A stretch of 64,000 nucleotides of DNA from Myxocyprinus asiaticus (lineage: Eukaryota; Chordata; Actinopteri; Cypriniformes; Catostomidae). Both the position numbers and the translations under genes were made by a program. Below the pieces are notes generated by a model. It was not told where the DNA came from. It made no database searches and worked only from the letters and a program-made list of their open reading frames with translations. The DNA is taken from positions 1,357,501 to 1,421,500 of the forward strand of contig NC_059359.1 of NCBI RefSeq assembly GCF_019703515.2, read 5' to 3'. Every line of letters starts with the position of its first letter. The stretch's first letter is position 1. This document shows positions 1 through 11,818 of the stretch, in pieces.

Positions 1-633
1 ACAAACGCATACAGTCACACACACACACACACACACACAAGAACATAGTCACACACAAACACACAGTCAAGCACAAACACACACAAACACATACAGTCAC
101 ACACAAACAAACACATGCAGACACACACAAACACATACAGTCACACACACACACACACAAACACACTCACACACAAACACATACAGTCACACACACACAA
201 ACACATGCAGTCACACACACACACAAATGCATACAGTCACACTCACACACACACAAACACAGTCACACACACACAAACACACACACACACAAACATAGTC
301 ACACACAAACGCATACAGTCACACACACACAGACACACACACACAAACACAGTCACACACACACACATAAACATAGACACACACAAACACATGCAGTCAC
401 ACACAAACAAACACATGCAGTCACACACAAACAAACACATGCAGTCACACACAAACAAACACATGCAGTCACACACAAACACAGTCACACACAAACACAG
501 TCACACAAACAAACACATACAGTCACACACAAACACATGCAGTCACACACAAACACATACAGTCACACACACAAACACATAGTCACACACACACAAATGC
601 ATACAGTCACACTCACACACACACAAACACAGT

Positions 634-665
<32 letters not shown>

Positions 666-729
666 GTCACACACAAACGCATACAGTCACACACACACAA
701 ACACAGACACACACACATACAAACACAGT

Positions 730-764
<35 letters not shown>

Positions 765-961
765 ACAAACACATAGTCACACACAAACAAACACATGCAG
801 TCACACACAAACACACACAAACACACAGTCACACACAAACACACACAAACACACACACACACACACACACACACAGTCACACACAAACAAACAAACACAT
901 GCAGTCACACACACACACACACAGACACACACACACACACACACACAGACATACACACACA
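1..961. repeat. CA-rich minisatellite, cut by the window edge
   Basis: Nearly pure ACACAC with regularly spaced interruptions (CACAGTCACA, ACAAACACATGCAG, CATACAGTC). At about 395-480 the unit is a clean 24-mer, ACACACAAACAAACACATGCAGTC without the last bases varying, in about four tandem copies. The open frames of Thr/His or Cys/Val repeats here are artefacts of the repeat. It begins before base 1. Confidence 0.97.
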
Positions 962-1320
962 ATTTCCCAGCCCTAGTCACAAAAGCAATATTCGACCTGT
1001 TTTTGTATTTTAACCTGGATTTTGCCATGAAAATATCCATAGAAGCTGGCATGGCATTTTAAACAAACAAACAAACAAATCAAATAAACAAACCAAAATT
1101 TACATATATTTTTACTATCGCTGTCAGTTGATTACATTAAATCCCTTCAACTCTCATCCTCCACAATCTGCTGGTAGACTGTGACTATCCGCTTTGTTAC
1201 AGGAAATTGTTCATTATTCATGTCACTGCGTCAACGCCAGCGCCGCTTTGAAATCCACATGAAGAGTGCTTGCTGATAAAAACATCTCATTCTGTGTTTT
1301 GGTTATAATTAAGAACTTGG

Positions 1321-1357
<37 letters not shown>

Positions 1358-1736
1358 GTGAAGTGTGTATCAGTGTAATGACTCCGGGTGGACACACTAC
1401 GAATGTTTCACCCCTCACACCAGTGTTTATGCTGGTTTATTAACGGTGAATGCATTAATCGCGATTAAGAAAATGGAACACGCTAAACTTTAATTAATCG
1501 CATGCGTTAAAACGTTAATTCTGACAGCTCTAATTTTAACTCGAACATTTCAATACATGACATGCCACATAGAAACTGTTTGAGTGATGATGCAAACGAA
1601 TTATTGAATCGATTCATTAACAACAAAGTGAATGAACTTACAAACTCTAATGATGTTTTTGCTACCGAGGTTTAATGGACCCTTTTCAAAGACCTGTTGT
1701 GACGCATTTCCGCCTTCTTTTAAAAAAAAAAAAACG
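962..1736. other. Non-coding stretch with short repeat fragments
   Basis: No gene is seen. A pure GT microsatellite lies at about 1324-1357. Bases 1003-1060 resemble the repeat unit found again near 21630-21670 (TTTTAACCTGG, CCATGAAAAT, CCATAGAA). Bases 1450-1530 carry an ATTAATCGCGATTAA motif typical of the ends of fish hAT-like elements; a similar fragment lies at 49350-49400. Confidence 0.6.
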
Positions 1737-2140
1737 TTATCCCCTTTTTCTCCCAATTCAGAATGCCCAATTCCCACTACTTAGTAGGTCCTCATGGTGG
1801 CGCGGTTACTCACCTCAATCCGGGTGGTGGAGGACAAGTCTCAGTTGCCTCCGCTTCTGAGACCGTCAATCTGTGCATCTAATCACGTGACTCGTTGTGC
1901 ATGACACCGCGGAGACTCACAGCGTGTGGAGGCTCATGCTACTCTCCACGATCCACACACAACTCACCACACGCCCCATTGAGAGCGAGAACCACATTAT
2001 AGCGACCACGAGGAGGTTACCCCATGTGACTCTACGCACCCTAGCAACCGGGCCAATTTGGTTGCTTAGGAGACCTGGCTGGAGTCACTCAGCACACCCT
2101 GGATTCAAACTCACGACTTCAGGGGTGATAGTCAGCGTCA
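1737..2140 (-). repeat. tRNA-derived SINE (family 1), minus orientation, head truncated
   Basis: Aligns by eye with the complete copy at 32728-33155 in reverse complement. Shared landmarks are CCTTTTCTCCCAATT, CAATCCGGGTGG, GAGACCGTCAATC, GAGGTTACCCCATG and CTTAGGAGACCTGGCTGG. The tRNA-like head (box B complement GGATTCAAACTC) is present near 2101, but the last part of box A is lost. Confidence 0.85.
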
Positions 2141-2357
2141 AATTTAATTTGCTGTAGTCCCACATTCACCGCTCTCCATCCCGGATATGTGGAAAGGGTC
2201 CATTACGAGACGCTATTAAAAGATCCGCTGTCTTAAAGCTCTTCACCCAAAAATGATCATTCTCATCATTTACTTGACCTTATGCCTTCTCAAATTCATA
2301 TGACTGACTTATACAAAACACAAACAAAAATGTTTTGATAGAGATATGATGTATAAA

Positions 2358-3483
2358 CACTGGTGGCCAAAAGTTTGGAATAATGTACAGATTTTGCTCT
2401 TATGGAAAGAAATTGTTACTTTTATTCACCAAAGTGGCATTCAGCTGATCATAATGTATAGTCAGGACATTAATCACATGAAAAATTATGATAATTAATG
2501 TTCAGAACTTCTTAAACTACTTCAAAGAGGAGCTTTGCAGATCCTTGTTATTCTAGCTGTCAGTTTGTCCAGATACTCAGGTGACATTTCACCCCACACT
2601 TCCTGTAGCACTTGCCATAGATGTGTCTGTCTTGTCGGGCACTTCTCACGCACCTTACAGTCTAGTTGATCCCACAAAAGCTCAATGGGGTTAAGATCCA
2701 GAACACTCTTTTCCAATTATCTGTTGTCCAATGTCTGTGTTTTTTTGCCCACTCTAAACTTGTCTAAAAAGTGTCTTTTTCTTTGCAATTCTTCCCATAA
2801 GGCCTGCACCCCTGAGTCTTCTCTTTACTGTTGTACATGAAACTGGTGTTGAGCGGGTAGAATTCAATGAAGCTGTCAGCTGAGGACATGTGAGGCGTCT
2901 ATTTCTCAAACTAGAGACTCTGATGTACTTATCCTCTTGTTTAGTTGTACATCTGGTCTTCCACATCTCTTTCTGTCCTTGTTAGAGTCAGTTGTCCTTT
3001 GTCTTTGAAGACTGTAGTGTACACCTTTGTATGAAATCTATCAAAGCATTGTATAGTCTTCATTCCTCAAAACAATGATTGACTGACGGGTTTCTAGAGA
3101 AAGCTGCTTATTTTTTTGCCATTTGTGACCTAATATTGACCTTAAGACATGCCAGACTATTGCATACTGTGACAACTCAAAAACAAACACAAAGACAACG
3201 TTAAGCTTCATTTAATAAACTGTGTTTGATATAATGGCAAGTGATTTTCTAGTATCAAATGATCAATTTAGCGTGATTACTCAAGGATAAGGTGTTGGAG
3301 TGATGGCTGCTGTCTAGATTTGATCAAAAATGACTTTTTTCAAATAGTGATGGTGTTTTTTACATCAGTAATGTCCTGACTATACTTTGTGATCAGCTGA
3401 ATGCCACTTTGGTGAATTAAAGTACCAATTTCCTTCCGAAACAGCAAAATCTGTACATTATTCCAAACTTCTGGCCGCCCGTG
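2358..3483 (-). mobile_element. Tc1/mariner-like transposon with long inverted ends, internally deleted
   Basis: The ends are inverted repeats of about 115 bp (2358-2474 and 3367-3483), sharing GTTTGGAATAATGTACAG and CACCAAAGTGGCATTCAGCTG. Between them lie two pieces of a Tc1-type transposase on the minus strand. A TA follows the right end. At about 1.13 kb it is shorter than a full Tc1 element because the catalytic core is missing. Confidence 0.88.
2522..2966 (-). pseudogene. Tc1-like transposase remnant, catalytic core deleted
   Basis: Read right to left, bases 2966-2754 encode an N-terminal DNA-binding part (LTCPQLTASLNS, TVKRRLRGAGLMGR) typical of the paired-like helix-turn-helix region of Tc1 transposases. 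Bases 2716-2522 then encode the C-terminal end, beginning at the third catalytic block (LDLNPIELLWDQL) and running to the C-terminal helices. The region with the first two catalytic Asp residues is absent, so the product cannot transpose. The element could still be mobilised in trans through its intact ends. Confidence 0.85.
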
Positions 3484-3837
3484 TATATCCAAACAATGCA
3501 AGTCTGTAGGGTCAGAAGTTTCAAGCTTCAAAATGAACTTTAGTGGTTTAAAAATATCTTCTGAAGTGATACGATCAGGGTTTTTTTTCTTGAGAAAAAT
3601 ACCAAAATGTCACTTTTTTCACTACAAATCTTGGCATCTCCAATCTCAGCGCGATAGTGATTTTAAGCTTGATTACACTATCTCGTGCTTGACGCAAGTG
3701 CAAGGAAGTGTAAAGCAGCTTCAAATCATGTTCGCACCAAAGAGACTGGAGTTGTATGGATTGTCTTTATGCTGTCTTAATATCCTTTTTGGAGCTTGGA
3801 AGTTTTGGACCCCATGGACTTGCATTGTATGGATATA
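3484..3837. repeat. Foldback MITE-like repeat
   Basis: The left arm (from TATATCCAAACAATGCAAG) and the right arm (ending CTTGCATTGTATGGATATA) are inverted repeats of about 60 bp. The same left-arm sequence recurs at about 29390-29450. It starts directly at the right end of the Tc1 element. Confidence 0.72.
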
Positions 3838-5035
3838 AACACAGTTTGAGACGACATAAATGTAAGTAAACGATGAGAGAATTAAAATGTTTACTCTTCT
3901 TTTAACGCTCACTTTCTATTCTAATGACACACTCCTTTGTGTATGTACCAGCTTAATAAAAAGCACATTTAAATCATTGTCATATGCACAATTTTACTTA
4001 ATTTTACAGCATATTGTGAACAAAATCATTATGTATATACCGTGTTTATTCACTGCTCTACTTTTAGTGTATTACAGGGCTAGTCCTGTATAAACATGAG
4101 TCCATGAATCTTTCCAACATCATAAATGACAGAATGCAGTTCTGGATGACTGCTGTGTTCTGCTAACGTCCCAGTGCCAGCTGTGTGTGTGTGGCGCATC
4201 AGTCGTCCATCCAATCAGAGCGACAGCCAATCTGTGAGCGCTAATTGACAGCACACCATTCTCAGTCACAGCGGCTCAGAGTTCCATGTAAAGAAATGAG
4301 AATCAAAGCGTTGACGTTTGGTTTATAATCCCTTCCCACCCTCGAGACCTGTGCGCTGCTCGCTGTGCCAGTGTGGGTTAAAACCCTTCCGTTCATTAAA
4401 TATGAGTTGCATAATCCGTAGGTTAATTAACCTCCCATAATGGCCTCATGAGGACCCAAAGAAGATCAAATATTGGTCAGATATTAAAATGCAAATGTAG
4501 GCGTGTGTTCGCCTGCGGTGCTGTTGTCGTTAGGCGTGTGGTGATAAGTGTCAGGGATTGGATTTTAGATGCATCATTTTGACGGGTATGGAGTCGTCCC
4601 ATATGGTTCGATGCACTGTGGTAATTTATACAGACATCTTTAAGGGGCTGGTGACTCATTCGATTTCTCGGGTTAGTCTCTAATGAGAGTTTGGAGTTAG
4701 AGTTAAGTTTTCAAATGACTAAAACTTTTTTTTACTTGAATAGTAACCACTGGCCATACAACAGAGCATTTTTTAATGAGATGAACATTAAAACCAACTC
4801 CATATGTATTGTGCTATTGTAATAATCTGTATCGATCGAGAACAATACGCTTGGCCAATTAGCAGATGTGTTAGGCTAGCTTTTCCTTCTGTGATTTCCT
4901 ATAACAACTGCTTTATCAATTAATACTGTTAACTTTCTGTTTTCACATTTTTTAATGATATAGGTTATGATCTGAAACTGAGAAACTGCTGAACAATCAC
5001 CAAAAAACTTGAGCCAAAAATTTACTTTTTTTTCT
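3838..5035. other. Non-coding stretch, no recognised repeat
   Basis: No gene or clear transposon. Bases 4100-4450 have balanced composition and motifs such as GGTTAATTAACC. They lack transposon marks, so they may be unique intronic or flanking DNA. Confidence 0.5.
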
Positions 5036-5420
5036 CTCTTGTTTATCTTATTTGACATTTTATATCTCTGGCTCCAAAAAACTTTATTTTGTTATGTTCT
5101 CAATCATGTCCACTGTAACCATGTAAAAGTTTGTGTTGATGCGACAAAGCAATCAAAAGTTATAGCATTACAAATATAATTTATCCTAGCGTCCAAAACG
5201 TCTACAAGTGTCCAAAAGCCTCTCCAAACAAACAAAACATAATAATTGTACATAAGAACTAATTACACAACAGTGACTAAAGGTGTGTTCTCTCTCCAAA
5301 GCATGCAGGCATGTGTAACGACATCTCATTCAATTCCATTCTGTGTCATTTGAGTCATCATTGAGTCTGTGTTATGTACTTGGCGCCATCTCCTGGTGGC
5401 CATATGTAATGACAGTGAAC
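5036..5420 (+). repeat. Dispersed repeat shared with 53770-54135 (reverse)
   Basis: It matches the reverse complement of about 53770-54135 along its length. Shared blocks include GACAAAGCAATCAAAAGTTA, CATAAGAACTAATTACACA and GGCGCCATCTCCTGGTGG. There it forms part of a long inverted-repeat element, so this is a partial copy of the same family. Confidence 0.8.
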
Positions 5421-6484
5421 GATCCTCTCTGCCCATATTTGGATGACTTCCACCTCTGGTTGGAGTGATCTGAATCTTAATATGATTGGCTTAGCGTTGC
5501 ATGGCTCTGGACAGCGTTCTACATAATTTCTGATGAAGTCATGTGATCCAGTAAAACGGATCTGTCTGCAAATTTCAAAGCACTACTTCAGGTTTGGTCA
5601 TAATGCCTGCATGCATTGGAAAGTAGAGCTTCTAAGCTTTAGAACGATACCTGTTTTGTGTTGGTCAAGACTAGTTTTTCTTACTTTTCAGCCATTTTTC
5701 AAATGACAAGCAACTACATGCAAATACATTTTTCCATTATTATCAATTAATAGTTGGAGCTCTGGAAACCGATAATAAATCATCTTAAAGACATTATTGT
5801 TTACTTGGGTATGTTAAACCATTTGGATACTGTCTCCACTTGACTCCTCAGTTGAAAACCAGTGCCGTAAGAGAACAAGTTTAGCTCTTGACCTTCTAGT
5901 CCTGCTGAAGGGTCATGAACCAGACTGCTGAATGTACAGTCTGAGACGAGACCACTGATTGCAGATGCCATTTGGCCGTTGATGAGTTGTTAAGCAGCAG
6001 CTGGTGTCTAAATTAACATGCTGTAGACATAAAAATGACCATTACGCTCATTAGCGTGTGATATGCGAGGACACATTCCTGCCGACCCTCTACTCCGGAA
6101 ATATGCAAAACGATCTGGAAATGTCAAGCTAGGAATGTTTGTCTGGACTAAACATGCTGCTCATGCATAGATAATCTGAGGTCACTAGGGCTGTGTACTA
6201 AATAGCATACTAGCATAGTAATCTGTATTTATACCGTGCATAGTATGTACATTTTTTGTATGCCATACTTCATTTGTCAAGACAGGTAGTGCATTATAAA
6301 ATACACTCTTTGGAATAATGCCAAAAACAATGCAATAAACTTGACTCGATCTTACATTTTCACAGTGATTAATGAACCAGAAATATTATAAACTATGATT
6401 TTTAACATCCCTATTTGAATTATGATCACACTGCCAAATGTTAAGACATTTTTACACTCAATTAAATTAAAAATGCGAAATAAC
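5421..6484. other. Non-coding stretch, no recognised repeat
   Basis: No gene. Bases 5880-6190 are mixed-composition, non-repetitive DNA and a candidate unique block. Nothing else is supported. Confidence 0.45.
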
Positions 6485-7079
6485 TAGTGATGCACTGATA
6501 TGGAAAGTTTGGGCCGACATGATACCAATTTTTAGTAATGACATGAGCTATCAATGTTTGAAATAATGTGTACAGTTTACAAGTAATAACATTCATTTGT
6601 ATTACAAGCATTAAAAAGGTTACTGTCACTTTAAGAGTTTAACGAGCATGTCACAGACTCGCACACAAAGTGTCTCGGTTTATTAACGAGAAACAAGTCT
6701 CATTTTTTTTTAGTGTATCCGTGCTATTTGTGATTTAATATTTATTTTTACTTTATTTGCTGTGGTGAAAATAAGGTTACTTTGCACTTCTAAAACATTT
6801 TTGCACTCCTGTTTTTTGCAATTCTAAGCAACAGAACTCACATTTTACATATTGTGAAAGGACATTACAAATTCAAATTATGCATATTCGACATCCTGTA
6901 CTTTTTCAAATTTCATTTGGGTAGATATTTTTAATATGACACACAGAAAACATATTATAAACTTTATAAAATGCAGTAAATGTACGTAATTATAAATAAA
7001 CCATCAGTTTTTCATATCAGCATTTTATGTTAATAGTAGGCTGATAAATATCATTGGCTGATACATCGGTGGATCCCTA
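6485..7079. mobile_element. Non-autonomous hAT-like element
   Basis: The left end TAGTGATGCACTGATATGG and the right end CCGATGTATCAGCC (as reverse complement, after TAGGGATCC) form imperfect inverted ends of the TAGNGATG type common to fish hAT elements. There is no coding sequence. I could not see a matching 8-bp duplication. Confidence 0.55.
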
Positions 7080-7684
7080 AATGGGTGATTACCATAGTCT
7101 ATCATGTAGCATGTCTCAGTCTAGAATGTTTTGCTGGCGAATAAATCCATTTTAGTTTCTTGCTAGAGCCAAATTTACGGTATTTGCTTTGGCGCTTACT
7201 AAGTGCTAATTTTGGACCTAATGTTGCCATAATTTCCTAGTCTAAAACTCTGAAAGTAGTGTGTACTCCCAGGCTGCAGTGTTGTGATGGGATCTCTAGA
7301 TTAAGGCATAGTGTGATTAGTATGGTTCGGGTGTGGAATTGGCACAGGGGCGTGTGGGTTAATGCTTTTGAGAGCTGACATCACTTCATTCTCCTGTTAG
7401 ATCATTTTGCTGCACAGATGAAGGCGACACACCCTCCATACAATTTACAATCTGGGATACTTGTGTGTGCTAACCGCTTATTTACTTTCTATTGAATATG
7501 ACTGATCATCATTGCATCAATATTCCATTATACCAGCTCGTGTCTGAAAGGAGTACTTCACTTAAAAATGAAAATTCAAATCTGGTCTCAAAGAATCACA
7601 TTATGAGACCTAGGCCTACATTTTTGCAAAATTATTTTTACGTGGCCTGTTGAATTTTTTTTCACTTTTTCATCAAACTGCATG
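7080..7684. other. Non-coding stretch
   Basis: No gene and no clear repeat boundaries. Confidence 0.45.
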
Positions 7685-7700
7685 CACAATGATGACTTTA

Positions 7701-8131
7701 TTTATTTTTAATTTTTATCTCCTTTTCTCCCAATTTGGAATGCCCAATTCCCACTACTTAGTAGGTCCTCGTGGTGGCGCGGTTACTCACCTCAATCCGG
7801 GTGGCGGAGGACAAGTCTCAGTTGCCTCCGCTTCTGAGACCGTCAATCCGCGCATCTTATGACGTGACTCGTTGTGCATGACACCGCGGAGACTCACAGC
7901 ATGTGGAGGCTCATGCTACTCTCCACAATCCACGTACAACTCACCACGCGCCCCATTGAGAGCGAGAACCACTAATCACGACCACGAGGAGGTTACCCCA
8001 TGTGACTCTACCCTCCCTAGCAACCGGGCCAATTTGGTTGCTTAGGAGACCTGGCTGGAGTCACTCAGAACACCCTGGATTCGAACTTGTGACTCCAGGG
8101 TCAATACACACTGAGCTACCCAGGCCCCGCC
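7701..8131 (-). repeat. tRNA-derived SINE (family 1), full length, with target-site duplication
   Basis: Minus orientation: the T-rich complement of the A-rich tail starts at 7701, and the tRNA-like head ends at GGCCCCGCC near 8130. The head contains the complements of box A (TAGCTCAGTGTG) and box B (GTTCGAATCC). Flanks CACAATGATGACTTTA (7685-7700) and CACAATGGTGACTTTA (8132-8147) form a 16-bp duplication with one mismatch, lying in an L2 LINE tail. Confidence 0.92.
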
Positions 8132-8228
8132 CACAATGGTGACTTTAAGACATTACATACATTACAGCCTCATTTTCTGTTATGCAGTAGCATAATTTTC
8201 TGTAAAGCTGTTTTGAAACTATGTGTAT
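8132..8228 (+). repeat. L2 LINE 3' tail, first part
   Basis: Matches 39396-39480 at the 3' end of the long L2 element (GATGACT, TTTCTGTTA, TTCTGTAAAGCTGTTTTGAAA). It is interrupted by the hAT-like insertion at 8229. Confidence 0.85.
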
Positions 8229-9247
8229 TAGGGATGGGATGATGTATAGAATTTCAGTATATCACGAACCAAAACAAATGATGTGCTAAATCGTGGCAAA
8301 ACGTGATATTTCGAAATTTGCAACATTGTTTTCTATCAATGTGATCATAAAAAAAATGACCCGTCAAGCATCATAATCTCTCTATCTCTTGATTTTAACA
8401 CTACTGCTGGTTAACAGAGTTCACACGAGGTCCTTAAAGTGCTTGAATTTAACTTTTAGAAATGTAAGTACTGGAACACCTGGAAAATCGCCTTGTTTTG
8501 ATGAAAAGTGCTTGAGATTAAAGCGGATCGTTTCCTCCGTGTAATGTGTGTCCATCATAGATGATGCGACTCCACTTTCATTGAATAATGTGTCTTAATA
8601 TCCTTTCTGTTCTGTTCATTTTAATCTCACACAGCATGGATGCACTAAAGAAACCGAGAGATTCTCGTTGATGTTCGCTGAACCGGAACACTGTGAGCCG
8701 CTCGTTAAACTCTTAAAGTGACAGTAGCCTTTTTAGCATTTCTTATACAAATGAATATATGTAATAACTCAATGTTATTACTTATAAATTATACACATTA
8801 TTTGAAACAATGACAGCTCATATCATTATTATATATACAATTTCATGATACAAAAATAATTAATATAATGTAGAATTTTTTTATTTTTGCAAAGTTACAT
8901 TTTGATTCTAATATACTGACAAGCAAATTATTAAAATATAAATATACACTTTCACGTACTTTTTTCAGGACCTGTTTTGTTCAGTTCTATTGATTGTTTT
9001 GCACCTGATCAGCATGAATGTAGATCACTGTCTTTTCTTATAGAGAAACTCTTATGATTTAAACTTTGAGCATTTATATTGTGTATTAAAGAACTTTATT
9101 TTGATGAGAAATTATAATGTGTATTTTGCTCAAACATTTTTTCAGAAAATAAACAAGTTTTTATATAGATTTGAGATTATATCGAATCATAAACCTCATA
9201 TCGTATATCAAACCGTATAGTGAGATAACCATATTATCCCATCCCTA
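8229..9247. mobile_element. Non-autonomous hAT-like transposon (family A) with 8-bp duplication
   Basis: The ends are TAGGGATGGGATGAT and, inverted, TAGGGATGGGATAAT. Flanks ATGTGTAT (8221-8228) and ATGTGTGT (9248-9255) form an 8-bp duplication with one mismatch, as expected for hAT transposition. No coding region is present. Internal blocks (CGTGTAATGTGTGTCC, CTTAAAGTGACAGTA) recur near 18600, 33790 and 57300. Confidence 0.85.
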
Positions 9248-9296
9248 ATGTGTGTTGTAAAAAGCGCTATACAAGTAAAAATGACTTGACTTGAAC
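9248..9296 (+). repeat. L2 LINE 3' tail, last part
   Basis: GTGTGTTGTAAAAAGCGCTATACAAG followed by AAAATGACTTGACTTG matches the extreme end of the L2 element at 39480-39531. Together with 8132-8228 it forms one tail split by the hAT-like element. Confidence 0.85.
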
Positions 9297-9429
9297 TGTT
9301 CGATTACGGCAGTTTCCTAATGAAATGAACACTAGAGGTGCGAGTCCACACGTGAGCCCAAAGTGTCATAGAAGCACCACAAAATGACGTGGTTGTGTTT
9401 TTCATCTCACATTTGCTTTTATGACACTA

Positions 9430-9463
9430 TCGGTTAGGGTTAGGTTTAAGGTTTAGGGTAGGG
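9430..9463 (+). repeat. Short telomere-like TTAGGG tract
   Basis: GGTTAGGGTTAGG is followed by degenerate TTTAAGG and TTTAGGG units. It is too short and degenerate to be a telomere. Confidence 0.5.
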
Positions 9464-9769
9464 AGGATTTAAAAGTTGATTTAGCATTAACCTTAGTTCG
9501 GGAGAACATTTAACTCACTCTTAGCGCCACACAGCGGACATTTCACCTCGGAACTGCTGCAAGATGTGTAACGAACCACGTAATATAATTCTGCAAAAGT
9601 GTTGCAACAAAAAATGTTTTTCAAAAAAATTCAATATAATTTACTTACCCTCATGTCCTTTCTTGACGTGCCATATTTGAGTATAAACAGCCTGGGATGA
9701 CATTTCAGAGCTACCACAGAGAGGAAGATTTTGGCATGTATTAATGACATAAGAATACACCAGTCGACA

Positions 9770-10040
9770 TGGGTAGATTTTTGTCCATTACGCCATTTCG
9801 CGTTGCATGTAAACACCTTAACCGGTGTTCTTATTGGCTTATCCAGTGTATAAGCATGTGTAATGCGCATGCCTCTTCACGGTTTGACGTCAAAAGTAGA
9901 GAATAATGGTATTATTTAAAATCTCATGTGCACCCAGATTTCTTGCTTTGTCAGATTTTTTTAAAATATGCTGTTTTTTGGGCGTGCATGTAAACACTCA
10001 TTAATTGGCTCTCGGTGTCTCCAGGTGCTTTTTCATGGAG
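9770..10040. repeat. Dispersed repeat containing GCGTTGCATGTAAACACC
   Basis: The block around 9800 (GCGTTGCATGTAAACACC, then TTTGACGTC and AGAATAAT) recurs near 62375-62450. It is probably a DNA-transposon remnant of unknown type. Confidence 0.55.
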
Positions 10041-10056
10041 CGTCACTCACAGGTCT

Positions 10057-10826
10057 CATTTTTTTTTTTTTTTCACATTTTGTTATGTTGCAGCCTTATG
10101 CTAAAATGCTTTATTTTTTTTCTACATCAATCTACACTCCATTCCATAATGACAAAGCAAAAAAATAGATTTTTGATAACTTTGCAAATTTATTAAAAAT
10201 AATATACTGAAATATCACATTGACATAAGTATTCAGATCCTTTGCTATGACACTTGAGATTTTATCTCAGGTGCGTCCCATTACTCTGAATCATCTTTGA
10301 GATGTTTCTACACTATGATTGGTGTCCACCTGTGGCAAATTCAATTGATTGGACATGATTAGGAAAGGCACACATATAAAACATGTCTATATAAGGTCTT
10401 ACAGCTGAAAATGCATATCAGAGCAAAAACCAAGCCATGAGGTCAAAGGAACTGCCTGCAGAGCTCAGAGAGGATTGTGTCGAGGCACAGATCTGGGGAA
10501 GGCTACAAAAAAGTTTGGCTGCATTGAAGGTTCCCAAGAGCACAGTGGCCTCCATAATTCTTAAAGGGAAGAAGTTTGGAACAACCAGGAGTCTTCCTAG
10601 AGCTGGCCGCCTGGCCAAACGGAGCAATCTGGGGGAGAAGAGCCTTGGTAAGAGAGGTGACCAAGAACCCGATGGTTACTCTGGTTGAGCTCCAGAGATC
10701 ATGTGTGGAGATGGGAGAAACTTACAGAAGAACAACCATCACTGCAGCACTCCACCGATCTGGGCTTTATGGCAGAGTGGCCAGGTGGAAGCCTCTCCTC
10801 AGTGCAAGACACACAAAAAATGTCAA
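10057..10826 (+). mobile_element. Tc1-like transposon fragment (family B), both ends cut
   Basis: The left inverted-end region (TTGCAGCCTTATGCTAAAATG, CATCAATCTACACTCCA) and the first part of the transposase match the copy at 59232-60722. The extreme left end is replaced by a T run, and the right side stops after about residue 125 of the transposase. Confidence 0.88.
10436..10826 (+). pseudogene. Tc1-like transposase N-terminal fragment (family B)
   Basis: The ATG at 10437 begins MRSKELPAELRED, where one base is lost in the usual ELRDRIV region. Later frames give [14 protein letters not shown] (second helix-turn-helix segment), then [17 protein letters not shown] and SGLYGRVAR. This is the bipartite DNA-binding region only; the catalytic part is absent. 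It has at least one frameshift and is non-functional. Confidence 0.85.
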
Positions 10827-10992
10827 GCTTTGAGTTTTGATTTGTTGCGTTGGATTGATGGCACTCAAAGCCTACATTTGTCATCTGCGTCGCTCATAGG
10901 TCTCGTACATTGAGCATCGATACATGAGAATCAGATCTGCTTTGGTTTTTACCAGTTTTGTTTTGTGGGTTTATCTGAAATACTTGATACTA

Positions 10993-11145
10993 GGGATGCA
11001 ATGTAATATCGGCCGCTGATATTTATCGGCCAATTATTGACCAAATTAAACCCATCAGCAAATCGGTTTTAAGTATGAAAAAATGTTCATATGGAAAAAA
11101 ATGAATTCAAAGGTCTCATAAGTCGATGAGATGGCAAAATCGTAA
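10993..11145. repeat. hAT-like end fragment
   Basis: It begins TAGGGATGCAATG and is followed by ATCGGCCGCTGATATTTATCGGCC, a palindromic motif frequent at hAT-like termini. The second end is not found. Confidence 0.45.
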
Positions 11146-11154
11146 GAGATCCAG

Positions 11155-11301
11155 GTTCCTGTAGGTCAACTGGTAGAGCATGGCGCTAGCAACACCAAGA
11201 TTATGGGTTCGATTCCCAGGGCACACACAAACTGATAAAATGTTTACCTTGAATGCACTGCAAGTCGCTTTGGACATAAGCATCTGCCAAATGCATCAAT
11301 G
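11155..11301 (+). repeat. tRNA-derived SINE (family 2)
   Basis: It has a box A-like GGTCAACTGGTAGAGCATGG and box B GGGTTCGATTCCC (11205-11217). The typical fish SINE tail AAGTCGCTTTGGACATAAGC, CTGCCAAATGCATCAATG follows. This is not a tRNA gene, because the acceptor stem does not pair and a SINE tail follows. Other copies lie at 28168 and 61467. Confidence 0.88.
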
Positions 11302-11303
11302 TA

Positions 11304-11814
11304 CACTACCGGTCAAAAGTTTTGAAACACTTGACTGAAATGTTTCTCATGATCTTAAAAATCTTTTGATCTGAAGGCGTATGCTTAAATGTTTGAAATG
11401 ACTTTTGTAGACAAAAATATAATTGTGCCACCATATTAATTTATTTCATTATAAAACTAAAAGTTTTTGAAATGGATGACTTGGACCAAATAATAAAGAA
11501 AAGCAGTCAATAAGTGCCCAACATAGATGGGAACTCCTTCAATACTGTTTAAAAAGCATCCCAGGGTGATACCTCAAGAAGTTGGTTGAGAAAATGTCAA
11601 GAGTACATGTCTGCAAATTCTAGACAAAGGGTGACTACTTTGAAGATGCTCAAATATAACACAGTTTTGATTTATTTTGGATTCAGTCACAACATAATTC
11701 CCATAGTTTCATTTATGTTATTCCATAGTTTTGATGACTTTACTGTTATTCTAAAATGTGAAGAAAATTATAATAAAGAATAAGTAAGTGTTTCAAAACT
11801 TTTGACCGGTAGTA
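11304..11814. mobile_element. Tc1-type MITE (511 bp) with TA duplication
   Basis: The inverted ends CACTACCGGTCAAAAGTTTT and, reversed, TACTACCGGTCAAAAGTTTT are flanked by TA on both sides (11302-11303 and 11815-11816). There is no usable transposase. It is inserted exactly at the end of the SINE tail. Confidence 0.88.
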
Positions 11815-11818
11815 TATA

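Noticed and set aside
1..961. A CRISPR-like repeat-spacer pattern
   Set aside because: The units are simple CA variants without unique spacers, and the genome is vertebrate.
115..1013. Thr/His-rich and Cys/Val-rich open frames
   Set aside because: They are translations of the CA minisatellite on either strand.
11155..11230. A possible tRNA gene
   Set aside because: Boxes A and B are present, but there is no matching acceptor stem and a SINE tail follows.
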